Assembly: GCA_002343845.1 (NCBI GenBank)
Contig: DDSQ01000160.1
Location: forward strand, 2,827-16,271
Origin: Planctomycetes bacterium UBA2386
GTDB taxonomy: Bacteria > Planctomycetota > UBA1135 > UBA2386
Reading direction: 5' to 3'
Length of the DNA stretch: 13,445 nt
Shown here: piece by piece, positions 5,752 through 13,096 of the stretch
Numbering within the stretch: the first letter of the stretch is position 1
How the letters are laid out: each line of letters begins with the position of its first letter
The notes under the pieces: model-generated
Databases searched by the model: none
The model's input: the letters and a program-made list of their open reading frames with translations, nothing else
What the model was told of the DNA's origin: nothing
Program-made: the position numbers and the translations under genes

Positions 5752-7812
5752 ATGCCAACTGCGAACCTGCCCGCAGACCACCCGCTCGCCTGCCCGAGTT
5801 CCTTGCCGTTCCTCGCGCCGCCGTTCGACCGGCTGCGCGACGAACACTGGCGACCCGCCTTCGCCGAAGGCATGCGTTGCCACGCCACCGAAGTGCGGGC
5901 GATCGCCGACGCGGCCGAGCCGCCGACGTTCGCGAACACCATCGAGGCGCTCGAGCGCGCGGGCCAGCTGCTGACCCGCGTCGGCAAGGCGTTCTTCCAC
6001 CTGACCGAGGCGGCGACGACGCCGGCGATCCAGGCGATCCAGGCCGAAGTCGCGCCGCAACTCGCCGCGCACCACGATGCGATCTGGCTCGATGCGCCGC
6101 TGTTCGCGCGCGTCGCTGCGGTGTTCGCCGCGCGCGACGATCTCGCTGATCCGGAGCGGCGGCGGCTGGTCGAGCGGTACCACCTCGCGTTCGTGCGCAA
6201 CGGCGCCCAGCTCGCGCCGGCGGCCCAGGCGCGACTGCGCGCGATCAACGCCGAATGCAGCACGCTGCAGACGACGTTCCAGGAACGGCTGCTCGCCGAC
6301 ACCGCGGCGTCGGCGGTCGTCGTCGACGACGTGCGCCGGCTCGCCGGGCTCGACGACGGCGCGATCGCTGCGGCCGCCGCGGCGGCGGGCCAGCCCGGCC
6401 GCTGGCGACTCGACCTGCAGCTGCCGAGTTCGCAGTCGGCACTGGCTGCGCTGCAGGACGCCGGCACGCGCGCCGCGCTGCACGCCGCGTCGCTGGCGCG
6501 ATGCTCGCGCGGCAACGACCACGACACGCGCGCCGTGGTCGCGCGGCTCGCGGCCCTGCGTGCCGAGCGCGCCGGCCTGTTCGGCTGCGCCAGCCATGCC
6601 GAGCACGTGCTCGCGGACCAGATGGCGGGCTCGGTCGCCGCGGTCGAACGGCTGCTCGCCGATCTCACGCCGGCGATCGTCACGAAGGCAAACGCCGAGG
6701 CGGCCGAGCTGCAGGCCTGGCTCGACACGCACCGGCCGGGAACCCGGCTGCGCGCCGCCGACTGGGCGTGGGTCGCCGACCAGGTCCGGCGCAGCAAGCA
6801 CGGCATCGACGACGCCGAGGTGCGGCAGCACTTCGAGTTCGGATCGGTGCTGACGCGCGGCGTGTTCGCGATGGCGCGCGCGCTCTACGGCATCGAACTG
6901 CGCCAACGCCACGACCTCCCGGTGTGGCACCCCGACGTGCGCGTGTTCGACGTGCTCGAACGTTCGGGCGAACCGCTCGGGCTGTTCTACCTCGACTGCT
7001 TCGCGCGGCCGGGCAAGCGCGGCGGCGCCTGGATGAGCGACTTCGTCGACCAGAGCGAACTGCTCGGGCAGCGGCCGGTCGTCGTCAACGTGCTGAACAT
7101 CGTCAAGGCCGGCCGCGGCCAGCCGACGCTGCTCGGCTTCGACGAAGTGACGACGCTGTTCCACGAGTTCGGCCACGCCGTGCACGGCCTGTTCAGCCGC
7201 GTGCGCCATCCGCTGCTGTCGGGCACTGCGGTGCCGCGCGACTTCGTCGAGTTCCCGTCGCAGTTCCACGAGGACTTCGCGTTCGAGCCGGCCCTGCTCG
7301 CGGAGTACGCGCGGCACGCGGTCACCGGTGCGGTGCTGCCGACTTCGACCATCACGGCGCTACGGGCCGCGCGGCGCTTCGGCCAGGGGTTCGCCTCGCT
7401 CGAGTACATCGCGGCGGCCTGGCTCGACCTCGAGTGGCACTCGCTGGCGCCGGGCACGACAGTCGCCGACGTCGTGGCGTTCGAACGCGACGCCTTGCGT
7501 GCGCGCGGAGTTGCCCACGAGCTGGTGCCGCCGCGCTACCGCAGCGCCTATTTCGCGCACGTCTGGCCCGGCGGCTATGGCGCGGGCTACTACGCCTACC
7601 TCTGGAGCGAGGCGCTCGCCGCCGACGCGTTCGCCACCTGCGCGACGAACGGCGGCATGACCGCCGGCAACGGCGCCCGTTTCCGCGAGCACGTGCTGTC
7701 GCGCGGCATGACGCGCGAGCCGGCCGCGATGTTCGCCGCGTTCTGCGGCCGGCCGCTGGACCCGCGGGCGCTGCTCGCGCGCCGCGGGCTCGCCGTCACT
7801 GGCCGATCGTGA
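5752..7812 (+). CDS. dcp: M3-family zinc metallopeptidase, peptidyl-dipeptidase Dcp-like
   Basis: This 686-residue enzyme should remove dipeptides from the C-terminus of short peptides. The zinc site is HEFGH at residues 471-475 with the third ligand E500 in DFVEFPSQ, spaced as in thimet oligopeptidase and Dcp. Other family signatures are the N-terminal LPFLAPPFDRLRDEHWRPAF, FANTIEALERAG, GAWMSDFVDQSE, and the substrate-binding GGYGAGYYAYLWSE at 607-620. Length is close to E. coli Dcp (681), and the N-terminus lacks a signal peptide, so a cytoplasmic enzyme recycling peptides is likely. Oligopeptidase A is the main alternative within M3A; the start favours Dcp. I chose ATG 5752 because the in-frame GTG at 5728 precedes the -10-like box. 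The 3' end overlaps the convergent gene by 17 nt. Confidence 0.92.
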   Translation: MPTANLPADHPLACPSSLPFLAPPFDRLRDEHWRPAFAEGMRCHATEVRAIADAAEPPTFANTIEALERAGQLLTRVGKAFFHLTEAATTPAIQAIQAEVAPQLAAHHDAIWLDAPLFARVAAVFAARDDLADPERRRLVERYHLAFVRNGAQLAPAAQARLRAINAECSTLQTTFQERLLADTAASAVVVDDVRRLAGLDDGAIAAAAAAAGQPGRWRLDLQLPSSQSALAALQDAGTRAALHAASLARCSRGNDHDTRAVVARLAALRAERAGLFGCASHAEHVLADQMAGSVAAVERLLADLTPAIVTKANAEAAELQAWLDTHRPGTRLRAADWAWVADQVRRSKHGIDDAEVRQHFEFGSVLTRGVFAMARALYGIELRQRHDLPVWHPDVRVFDVLERSGEPLGLFYLDCFARPGKRGGAWMSDFVDQSELLGQRPVVVNVLNIVKAGRGQPTLLGFDEVTTLFHEFGHAVHGLFSRVRHPLLSGTAVPRDFVEFPSQFHEDFAFEPALLAEYARHAVTGAVLPTSTITALRAARRFGQGFASLEYIAAAWLDLEWHSLAPGTTVADVVAFERDALRARGVAHELVPPRYRSAYFAHVWPGGYGAGYYAYLWSEALAADAFATCATNGGMTAGNGARFREHVLSRGMTREPAAMFAAFCGRPLDPRALLARRGLAVTGRS

Positions 7813-9169
7813 TCGCGACCGGGTTGGTCGCGCCGAGCACGGCCGTGGTCGACAAGAACACCACCTGCGTCGTCGCCGTGATCGCCGACGCGAAGCCCGG
7901 GTTGGGCACCACCAGCGATGCCGAGCCGGCGGCGTCGAACGGCACGAGCACCTGGATCGGGTTGCCGTTCAGCACGGCAGGCGCGAGCCACAACAACTGC
8001 TCGTAGCCGGGCACGCTGGCGGCGACCGGTCCCGGCCCGTGGCCGAGCGTGAACGCGATGACACCGAGACCGAGGCTCGGCCCTTTCGTCGCAGCGATCG
8101 TGAACGGACCGGTGGGGATCACCGCACCGCCGCTGACGTGCAGCGACGCCGGGGCCGCAGTGACCGTGCGCAATCGGGTCGTGCTCCAGTAGTCCGACTC
8201 GAAGACGACCAGGCGCCCGTTGGTCGGCTGGAACGGCTCGAACTGACCCTGCTGCGAGCCCGGCACGAACTGCAGCGTCGCCGGGAACGTGGGCGCATTC
8301 GTGTAGTCGACGACCGCCGGGACGAGCGTCGGCATGGTGTCCACGTCGCTGATCTCGCTGACGCGCGCGTTCATCCAGTCGACGAACAGCAGATCGCCGT
8401 CGTCGTCGATGGCGAAGTCGCTCGCCGCATCGAGGGCGGTGCAAACCACCTGCGCGTCGGCGATGCCGAGCACCGTCTGGTTGGCGATCGCGTCGTCGAT
8501 GTCCACACGCAGGAACCGCAGGATCTCCACGGCCCCGGGCGGGGCCGGGAACGACGGGGATGCGGTCGCATACAGGACGTCGCCGTTCGGTGCGATCACG
8601 ACCGGGCCCGAGGCGCCCGGCAGCGTCGCGATGGTCTGGGTGCCGCCGGTGGCGAGATCGAGGACGACGAGGTCGTTCTGCGCGACAGCGAAGCCGCCGG
8701 CGCGAGCCGACACGAGCACGCTCGTCGCCGTCAGCATCACCGCGTCGTAGTTGAACGGCACGGCAGCCAGCGGCAATGCCGGCGACGGGCCCTGCAGCGG
8801 CACGAGCCACACGCGGTCGTTGGCGCCATTCGGGCCGAAGCCCGTGTGCCCGAACAGCACGTGCGCGGCGTCGGTCTGCAGCAGGAACGAACCGAACACG
8901 GTGCCACTCAGCGTCAGCAGGTTCTGCGACGGCTGGCCCGGTGGCGTCAGCAGGACGCTGCCGGTGTCGAACGTCACGACGCCGGCGGCGGTGTGCAGCG
9001 CCAGGCTCGTGGCCGCGGTCACACGCGCCGTGGTGGCGGCGAGTCCTTCGGGCACCTGCTGCGCCGCGATCGGCGCCAGGGCGGCGAGCAGCGCCGCGGC
9101 GAAGGACGAACGGAAGAAGGGGGTGCGGGGCGCAAGGGCGCGCCGCCCGAGAGCGGTCGGAACAGACAT
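7796..9169 (-). CDS. Exported probable beta-propeller protein under B12 riboswitch control
   Basis: The protein has 457 residues from ATG 9169. A Sec signal peptide fills residues 1-36: basic start (GRRALAPR), hydrophobic core (FAAALLAALAPIAA), predicted cleavage after A36. There is no lipobox Cys. Residues of about 40-345 are beta-rich with recurring strand-turn units (VLFGHTGFGPNGANDRVWLVP, NDLVVLDLATGGTQTIATL, VVIAPNGDVLYAT, DFAIDDDGDLLFVD) that read like blades of a propeller. The last 100 or so residues form a separate beta domain ending ATNPVAITIGQ, a tail seen on many exported planctomycete proteins and possibly a sorting or anchoring module. GGAG at 9178-9175 is a good ribosome binding site. 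A cobalamin riboswitch lies upstream, so expression should fall when B12 is plentiful. That suggests a role in B12 capture, by analogy with BtuG. No family member is recognised by name. Confidence 0.8.
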   Translation of the reverse strand: MSVPTALGRRALAPRTPFFRSSFAAALLAALAPIAAQQVPEGLAATTARVTAATSLALHTAAGVVTFDTGSVLLTPPGQPSQNLLTLSGTVFGSFLLQTDAAHVLFGHTGFGPNGANDRVWLVPLQGPSPALPLAAVPFNYDAVMLTATSVLVSARAGGFAVAQNDLVVLDLATGGTQTIATLPGASGPVVIAPNGDVLYATASPSFPAPPGAVEILRFLRVDIDDAIANQTVLGIADAQVVCTALDAASDFAIDDDGDLLFVDWMNARVSEISDVDTMPTLVPAVVDYTNAPTFPATLQFVPGSQQGQFEPFQPTNGRLVVFESDYWSTTRLRTVTAAPASLHVSGGAVIPTGPFTIAATKGPSLGLGVIAFTLGHGPGPVAASVPGYEQLLWLAPAVLNGNPIQVLVPFDAAGSASLVVPNPGFASAITATTQVVFLSTTAVLGATNPVAITIGQ

Positions 9170-9174
9170 TCGGT

Positions 9175-9229
9175 CTCCAGTCGGCGTGTAGCGCGCCGCG
9201 CGGAGGATCGGAGCGGCCCGCGAGGGCCG
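9175..9229 (-). promoter_or_regulatory. Expression platform and ribosome binding site of the B12-controlled gene
   Basis: Downstream of the B12 box the RNA can form CGGCCC (9229-9224) with GGGCCG (9219-9214) around a UCGC loop. Next come two CUCC copies (9213-9210 and 9205-9202), then the GGAG Shine-Dalgarno (9178-9175), which lies 5 nt before the start. CUCC pairing with GGAG offers a way to hide the ribosome site, so translational control is plausible. There is no T-tract to support transcription termination. The pairing scheme is inference; it was not folded computationally. Confidence 0.4.
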
Positions 9230-9236
9230 GCCGGGC

Positions 9237-9402
9237 GCAGGTGTTCTGGCTTCCGGATCGACCTACTGGTCCGCCTTCCCGGGGATCCGACACGGACCAC
9301 CAGTGGCTGTTGGACGTTCGTACCCGGTGACAGCTGCGGGACAGCGCCGGTGTTGCACCGGACTTCCCTGCGACAGGCGCGCGCAGCATGTGCAGCCACC
9401 GC
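9237..9402 (-). ncRNA. Cobalamin (adenosylcobalamin-type) riboswitch
   Basis: Read on the minus strand, the conserved order of the cobalamin aptamer is present. GGTGGCT at 9400-9394 is the 5' arm. GGGAAG follows at 9368-9363. CCGGTG/CACCGG forms the P3 hairpin (9361-9356 with 9352-9347). The next hairpin is GCTG/CAGC (9345-9342 with 9336-9333). AGCCACTG at 9308-9301 and GGGAAGGCGG at 9280-9271 come next. The B12 box, GAAGCCAGAACACCTGC, closes the aptamer at 9253-9237. The 5' GGTG can pair with CACC of the B12 box to close it. The orientation points to the exported protein starting at 9169, 67 nt downstream. Such elements repress B12 uptake and synthesis genes when cobalamin is bound. The 5' boundary is approximate. 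The strand and class are clear. Confidence 0.93.
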
Positions 9403-9441
9403 GGCGTGGTCAAGCTTCGCGTTAGCCGCGGGCACGCGCCG

Positions 9442-9447
9442 TAGAGT
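9442..9447 (+). promoter_or_regulatory. -10-like TAGAGT immediately before the glycosyltransferase start
   Basis: TAGAGT lies 7 nt before the ATG at 9455, so transcription would begin at or next to the start codon. It is identical to the box before dcyD (1499-1504). No -35 box is convincing. The same intergenic region must also hold the minus-strand promoter of the riboswitch transcript; I could not place it. Confidence 0.4.
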
Positions 9448-9454
9448 GCGCCGC

Positions 9455-11152
9455 ATGCCGCGTTCGTGGCTTCTGCTCGCCGTCGCCCTGCACCTCGCAC
9501 TCGCCGGCGCCTACGCGTGGCGCACGCCGAGCTTCGAGGGCCCCGACGAGAACAGCCACTACGAGTACGCCTGGCACCTCGCCAACGCCAAGAAGCTGCC
9601 GCTCGCGCGGCAGCTCGCCGCGGCGCGTGGCCTGCCGCAGACCGAGCAGGTCGGCCTCGCCCACCATCCACCGCTGTACTACGCGCTGCTGGCACTCCCG
9701 CTGCTCGCGACCGGCACCGACGACACCGTGTTCGGCCCGCTGGGCAATCCGGCGTTCGGCGACGCGACGCAACCGTCGCAGCACCTGAAGTTCCGCCACG
9801 CCGTCGGCCCGCCCGCCGTGCTGCTGCTGCTGCGCAGCGTTTCCGTGGCGCTCGGCGCGCTGTCGCTCGTGCTGCTCCACCGGCTCGCCCGGATCTGCTG
9901 CCCGACCATGCCGCGCGTCGCCGACCTCGCGGCGCTGCTGACCGCGTGCCTGCCGATGTGGTCGTTCCTGCATGGCGTGCTCAACAACGACGTGCTGGCG
10001 ATCACCGTCACGACCGCGGCCGTGCTGGCGATCGTGACGATGCTGCGTGCCGAACGCGTGCGGCGCGGGCATGGCGTCGTGATCGGTGCCCTGCTCGCTG
10101 GCGCGCTGCTCACCAAGCTGACGACGTTGTTCCTGCTGCCGCTCGCCGCCCTCGCGTTCGTCGTGCGTGCACGCCGCGACGGCGACGGCCGCCGCGCGTG
10201 CGCAGTCGCCGCCGCGATCTCGGCGCTGGTCCTGGCCGCGCTCGCCGGCTGGTGGTTCGTGCGCAACGGCATGCTCTACGGCGACCTGCTGGCAACGAGC
10301 GCGCACGACGCGGCGTTCGCGCCGATCCCGCCCGAACATCGATGGACGTGGTTCACCAGCGGCTTCCTGCCGACGATCGGGCCGGCGTTGTTCGGCCGCT
10401 TCGGCTGGTTCAGCCTGCCGGCGCCGTCGGCACTGGTGTGGACCGGGACATCCGTCGCCGCGCTGGCGCTGGCCGGGCTCGCGCGCTGGCGCATGGATCG
10501 CGAACGTCCGCCGCTGCACGAGTCCTGGCTGCTGGCGCTCGCGCTGCTGCTCGTGTTCGCCGGCACCGCGACCTTCAACTGGAAGTCGCCGCAACCCCAG
10601 GCGCGCCTGCTGCTGCCGGCCGCAGCGCCCGCGGCGATCCTGCTCGCGGTGGGCCTGCTGCGACTCACCAACGGTCTCGCATGGCGGCGCGCGTTCGCCG
10701 CGCTGCCGCCGCTCGCGGCGATCGCCGTGTTCGTCGGCTGGTTCGCGCCGGCGTTCGCGATCGAGCTGGCGCCCGCCCCACCGTCGCATCGCTCCCTCGT
10801 CGGCGGCATCGTCGCTCCGGCCACCACGCCGCACCTGCGGTGGCGCGACGCCGGCGGCGGGGTGCTGCGCACGCCGCCGACGCTGCACTGGGACGACCCG
10901 GACGCGCCGCCGGGCGTGCGCTACTCGCTCTACGCCTTCGATGCCGCGGGCCGCGTGCACCTCGCCACGCACGAGTGGACCGGCGGCACCTGGGCGATCA
11001 CCGGCGACACGTTCACGCTGCCCGAGGGTGGCTTTGCGTTCCTGCCGCGCGGCGTCGACCTGTTCCTGCGGCTGCGCCGCGTGCCGACGACGACGGCCGA
11101 AGATCCCGCACGGCTGCCGACGAGCCCGCCGTGGCCACTGCGCGTCGAGTGA
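9455..11152 (+). CDS. Polytopic membrane protein, GT-C-type glycosyltransferase (GT39/DUF2142-like)
   Basis: This 565-residue protein has about ten hydrophobic segments in its first 430 residues and a soluble C-terminal part of about 130. A short N-terminal membrane helix is followed by FEGPDENSHYEYAW with an acidic D31-E32 pair in the first external loop, then HHPPLYYALLALP (70-82), ALLTKLTTLFLLPLAA, and a late SPQPQARLLLPAAAP segment. Acidic first loop, HPPLY and a Q-R-L-P motif are hallmarks of GT-C enzymes that move sugars from polyprenyl-phosphate carriers onto lipids, proteins or polysaccharides at the outer face of the cytoplasmic membrane. The acceptor cannot be told. ATG 9455 starts just before the first membrane helix. 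The gene ends 3 nt from the convergent glycosyltransferase, with no room for a separate terminator. Confidence 0.78.
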   Translation: MPRSWLLLAVALHLALAGAYAWRTPSFEGPDENSHYEYAWHLANAKKLPLARQLAAARGLPQTEQVGLAHHPPLYYALLALPLLATGTDDTVFGPLGNPAFGDATQPSQHLKFRHAVGPPAVLLLLRSVSVALGALSLVLLHRLARICCPTMPRVADLAALLTACLPMWSFLHGVLNNDVLAITVTTAAVLAIVTMLRAERVRRGHGVVIGALLAGALLTKLTTLFLLPLAALAFVVRARRDGDGRRACAVAAAISALVLAALAGWWFVRNGMLYGDLLATSAHDAAFAPIPPEHRWTWFTSGFLPTIGPALFGRFGWFSLPAPSALVWTGTSVAALALAGLARWRMDRERPPLHESWLLALALLLVFAGTATFNWKSPQPQARLLLPAAAPAAILLAVGLLRLTNGLAWRRAFAALPPLAAIAVFVGWFAPAFAIELAPAPPSHRSLVGGIVAPATTPHLRWRDAGGGVLRTPPTLHWDDPDAPPGVRYSLYAFDAAGRVHLATHEWTGGTWAITGDTFTLPEGGFAFLPRGVDLFLRLRRVPTTTAEDPARLPTSPPWPLRVE

Positions 11153-11155
11153 CCG

Positions 11156-13096
11156 TCAGTCCGCCGGCACGACAGCGCCAAGACCGGGCGGCCCCAGCGC
11201 AGCGTGCGAGATGGGCGTCACCATGGCGTCGATCCACAGCGTGTCGAATGCACCGACCTCGGACGGCACCGCCAGCGTCATCGCCTGCAGCCCGACGCTC
11301 TGGCGCCACTGCGTGGGATCGGGTCGCAGCGGCATCGCCGTCAGCGCTTCGCCGCGCACTTCGCCGTCGCGCACGAACCGGCAGCGGTAACGATGGAAGC
11401 CGGCGAACGCCTGCAGCCGGATCGACGTCGCCGTGCGCGGCCCCTCCCAACGGATCGCGACGCCGCCCTCGTAGACGAGGTGCACACGCGGTTCGTCGAA
11501 CCAGTACGCGCCCAGCGGCAACTCCGGCGGCAGTTCGTTCGCCGGGATGGTCACGCGCGGCGGTGAGTAGTAGTGCTCGGCCACGAACGCGCGCAGGCCG
11601 TCGTCGCACGCGCCGGACGCGAGCTTCCAGACCGAGGACCAACGTTCCGCCGAGAACACCGGCGCACGCGTGACCGCCCGCAGTTCTTCCCAGTAGGCGC
11701 GCAGCCCCGGATGCAGGATGCGGTTCTCGCCGCTGGCGAGCGATTCGAAGTAGCCCTCCGGAACCCGGCGCAGCACGTGGCCGATGCGCCAGCGGCGGGG
11801 ATTGAGCGCCGGCAGGCGCGCGAGCAGCGGATCGCACAACAACGCGTCGATCACGTGACCGCGTGGTCCCGCTCCGAAGCCCGGAGCACCGACGGCGCCG
11901 CTGACCAGGAACCAAGCCGGCCCACCGTCTGGACGGACGAGTTGGTCGAGCAAGCCGAACTGCGGCGGCTGGCGACGTTCGGCGAACAACCCGTAGACAG
12001 GGAAGTAGGCGCGACGTTCGTCCACGATCCCGTGCTGGGCGTGGATCTGCTCCTCGCTCGGCGCGACGTCGCTCGCTGGCGAGCGCAACCAGTCGGGCAC
12101 GCCACGCAGCGATGCGCCCACCACCGCCGCCGCCAACACCATGCCCGCGACCCACGTCGCACGCGCAGCCAGCCACGGCGCCAGCACCGACATGGCGATC
12201 ACGAACGGCGGCACCAGGAAGCGCCCGGCCATGAAGTCGCCGCCGACCTTGACCACGTAGCCGACGTACAGGAGCGCGCCGAACGCGAGCCAACGCGTGC
12301 GCTCCTGCCGCAGGCCGAGCAGCAGCCCGACGCCGATCGTCGGCAGCAGCAACGGGTCGTCGCCCGCCGCGAACGCGAGGTAGCGCAGGCCCTGGCGCGC
12401 GAGATCCCAGGCCGGGATGCCGACGGCGATCGCCTTGCTGTGCGCGACCACCGGCAGCGGGCTGCCGAAGTACATCGTCGCGAACAGGAGCCACAGCAGC
12501 AGCGGCAGCGACGCCAGCGCGGCGATGCGCAGGCGGCTGGCGAACGGCGCGCCGCGCAGACTGGCGAGGACGGCCGGCGCCACGAGCACGGCGAGGTCGA
12601 CCCGCGTCAGCACGAGCAGCGACGCCAGCAACACCAGCCGGCCGAAGCGCGGCTGCTCCCGCCCTGCCATCACGGTGCGGGCGAAGAGGACCAGCAACAG
12701 GCCGGACAACGGCGTCTCCAACCCCGAGGTCGAGTAGTCGCCGAACGCGCGGGCGTTCGCCAACAGCACGGTCACCGCGAGCATCGCCACCGCTGTTCCG
12801 GCAGCGCGCAGCAGCAGCAGCACGGTGACCGTCGACAACGCGAGTCCGATCGCGATCGTGGTGAAGTACGACTCGCCGCTGATCCAGCGGCCCGCCGCGA
12901 GCACGAACGTCCACGCCGGGTGCGTGTTGATCAGCACGCGGTCGGCGGCGTTCCAGCGCATGCCGTCGCCGCGCACCAGGTTCTCGACCGTGCGCAGCGT
13001 GATGCACGCGTCGTCACCGATCCACGCGAGGCGAAGCGCGACCGCCAGCAGCAGCAGCGAGCAGCCTGCGAACAGCAGCGCGCGAGCGAGCTTCAC
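11156..13096 (-). CDS. GT-C membrane glycosyltransferase resembling arabinofuranosyltransferase AftB
   Basis: This 646-residue protein starts at GTG 13096 with a membrane helix and the loop IGDDACITLRTVENLVRGDG (26-45), which holds the D28-D29 pair characteristic of GT-C enzymes. INTHPAW (56-62), GDYSTSGLETPLS (119-131) and GGDFMAGRFLVPP (285-297) follow the pattern of the mycobacterial AftB group. About nine or ten hydrophobic segments fill residues 5-330; residues 340-646 are a large soluble domain, probably external, including HGIVDERRAYFP. AftB adds terminal beta-1,2-arabinofuranose from decaprenyl-phosphoryl arabinose; whether this homologue uses arabinose is unknown. It overlaps the upstream isoaspartyl peptidase stop by GTGA (13093-13096), so it is the second gene of a minus-strand operon. 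Length is close to AftB (about 630). Confidence 0.8.
   Translation of the reverse strand: MKLARALLFAGCSLLLLAVALRLAWIGDDACITLRTVENLVRGDGMRWNAADRVLINTHPAWTFVLAAGRWISGESYFTTIAIGLALSTVTVLLLLRAAGTAVAMLAVTVLLANARAFGDYSTSGLETPLSGLLLVLFARTVMAGREQPRFGRLVLLASLLVLTRVDLAVLVAPAVLASLRGAPFASRLRIAALASLPLLLWLLFATMYFGSPLPVVAHSKAIAVGIPAWDLARQGLRYLAFAAGDDPLLLPTIGVGLLLGLRQERTRWLAFGALLYVGYVVKVGGDFMAGRFLVPPFVIAMSVLAPWLAARATWVAGMVLAAAVVGASLRGVPDWLRSPASDVAPSEEQIHAQHGIVDERRAYFPVYGLFAERRQPPQFGLLDQLVRPDGGPAWFLVSGAVGAPGFGAGPRGHVIDALLCDPLLARLPALNPRRWRIGHVLRRVPEGYFESLASGENRILHPGLRAYWEELRAVTRAPVFSAERWSSVWKLASGACDDGLRAFVAEHYYSPPRVTIPANELPPELPLGAYWFDEPRVHLVYEGGVAIRWEGPRTATSIRLQAFAGFHRYRCRFVRDGEVRGEALTAMPLRPDPTQWRQSVGLQAMTLAVPSEVGAFDTLWIDAMVTPISHAALGPPGLGAVVPAD

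Noticed and set aside
3954..6806. Very long minus-strand open frame opposite the kinase and dcp
   Set aside because: Ser/Arg/Ala-rich nonsense on the reverse of two strongly supported genes. Stop codons are simply rare at this GC content.
9107..9169. Twin-arginine signal in the exported protein (GRRAL)
   Set aside because: The residues around RR do not fit the S/T-RR-x-F-L-K pattern. The peptide looks like an ordinary Sec signal.
9385..9413. Minus-strand TTGACC (9413-9408) with CATGCT (9390-9385) as the promoter of the riboswitch transcript
   Set aside because: Spacing is 17 bp, but a start near 9378 would leave out the 5' GGTG arm that closes the aptamer. The true promoter should lie further upstream and is not identified.
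8039..9454. Plus-strand open frame extending the glycosyltransferase far upstream
   Set aside because: The upstream part is the antisense of the exported-protein gene and the riboswitch. The membrane protein clearly begins at ATG 9455.
9237..9454. Riboswitch as regulator of the plus-strand glycosyltransferase at 9455
   Set aside because: The aptamer reads only on the minus strand, so its RNA leads into the gene starting at 9169.
9818..9837. CTG-rich run in the glycosyltransferase gene
   Set aside because: It encodes a stretch of leucines in a membrane helix, not a tandem repeat of interest.
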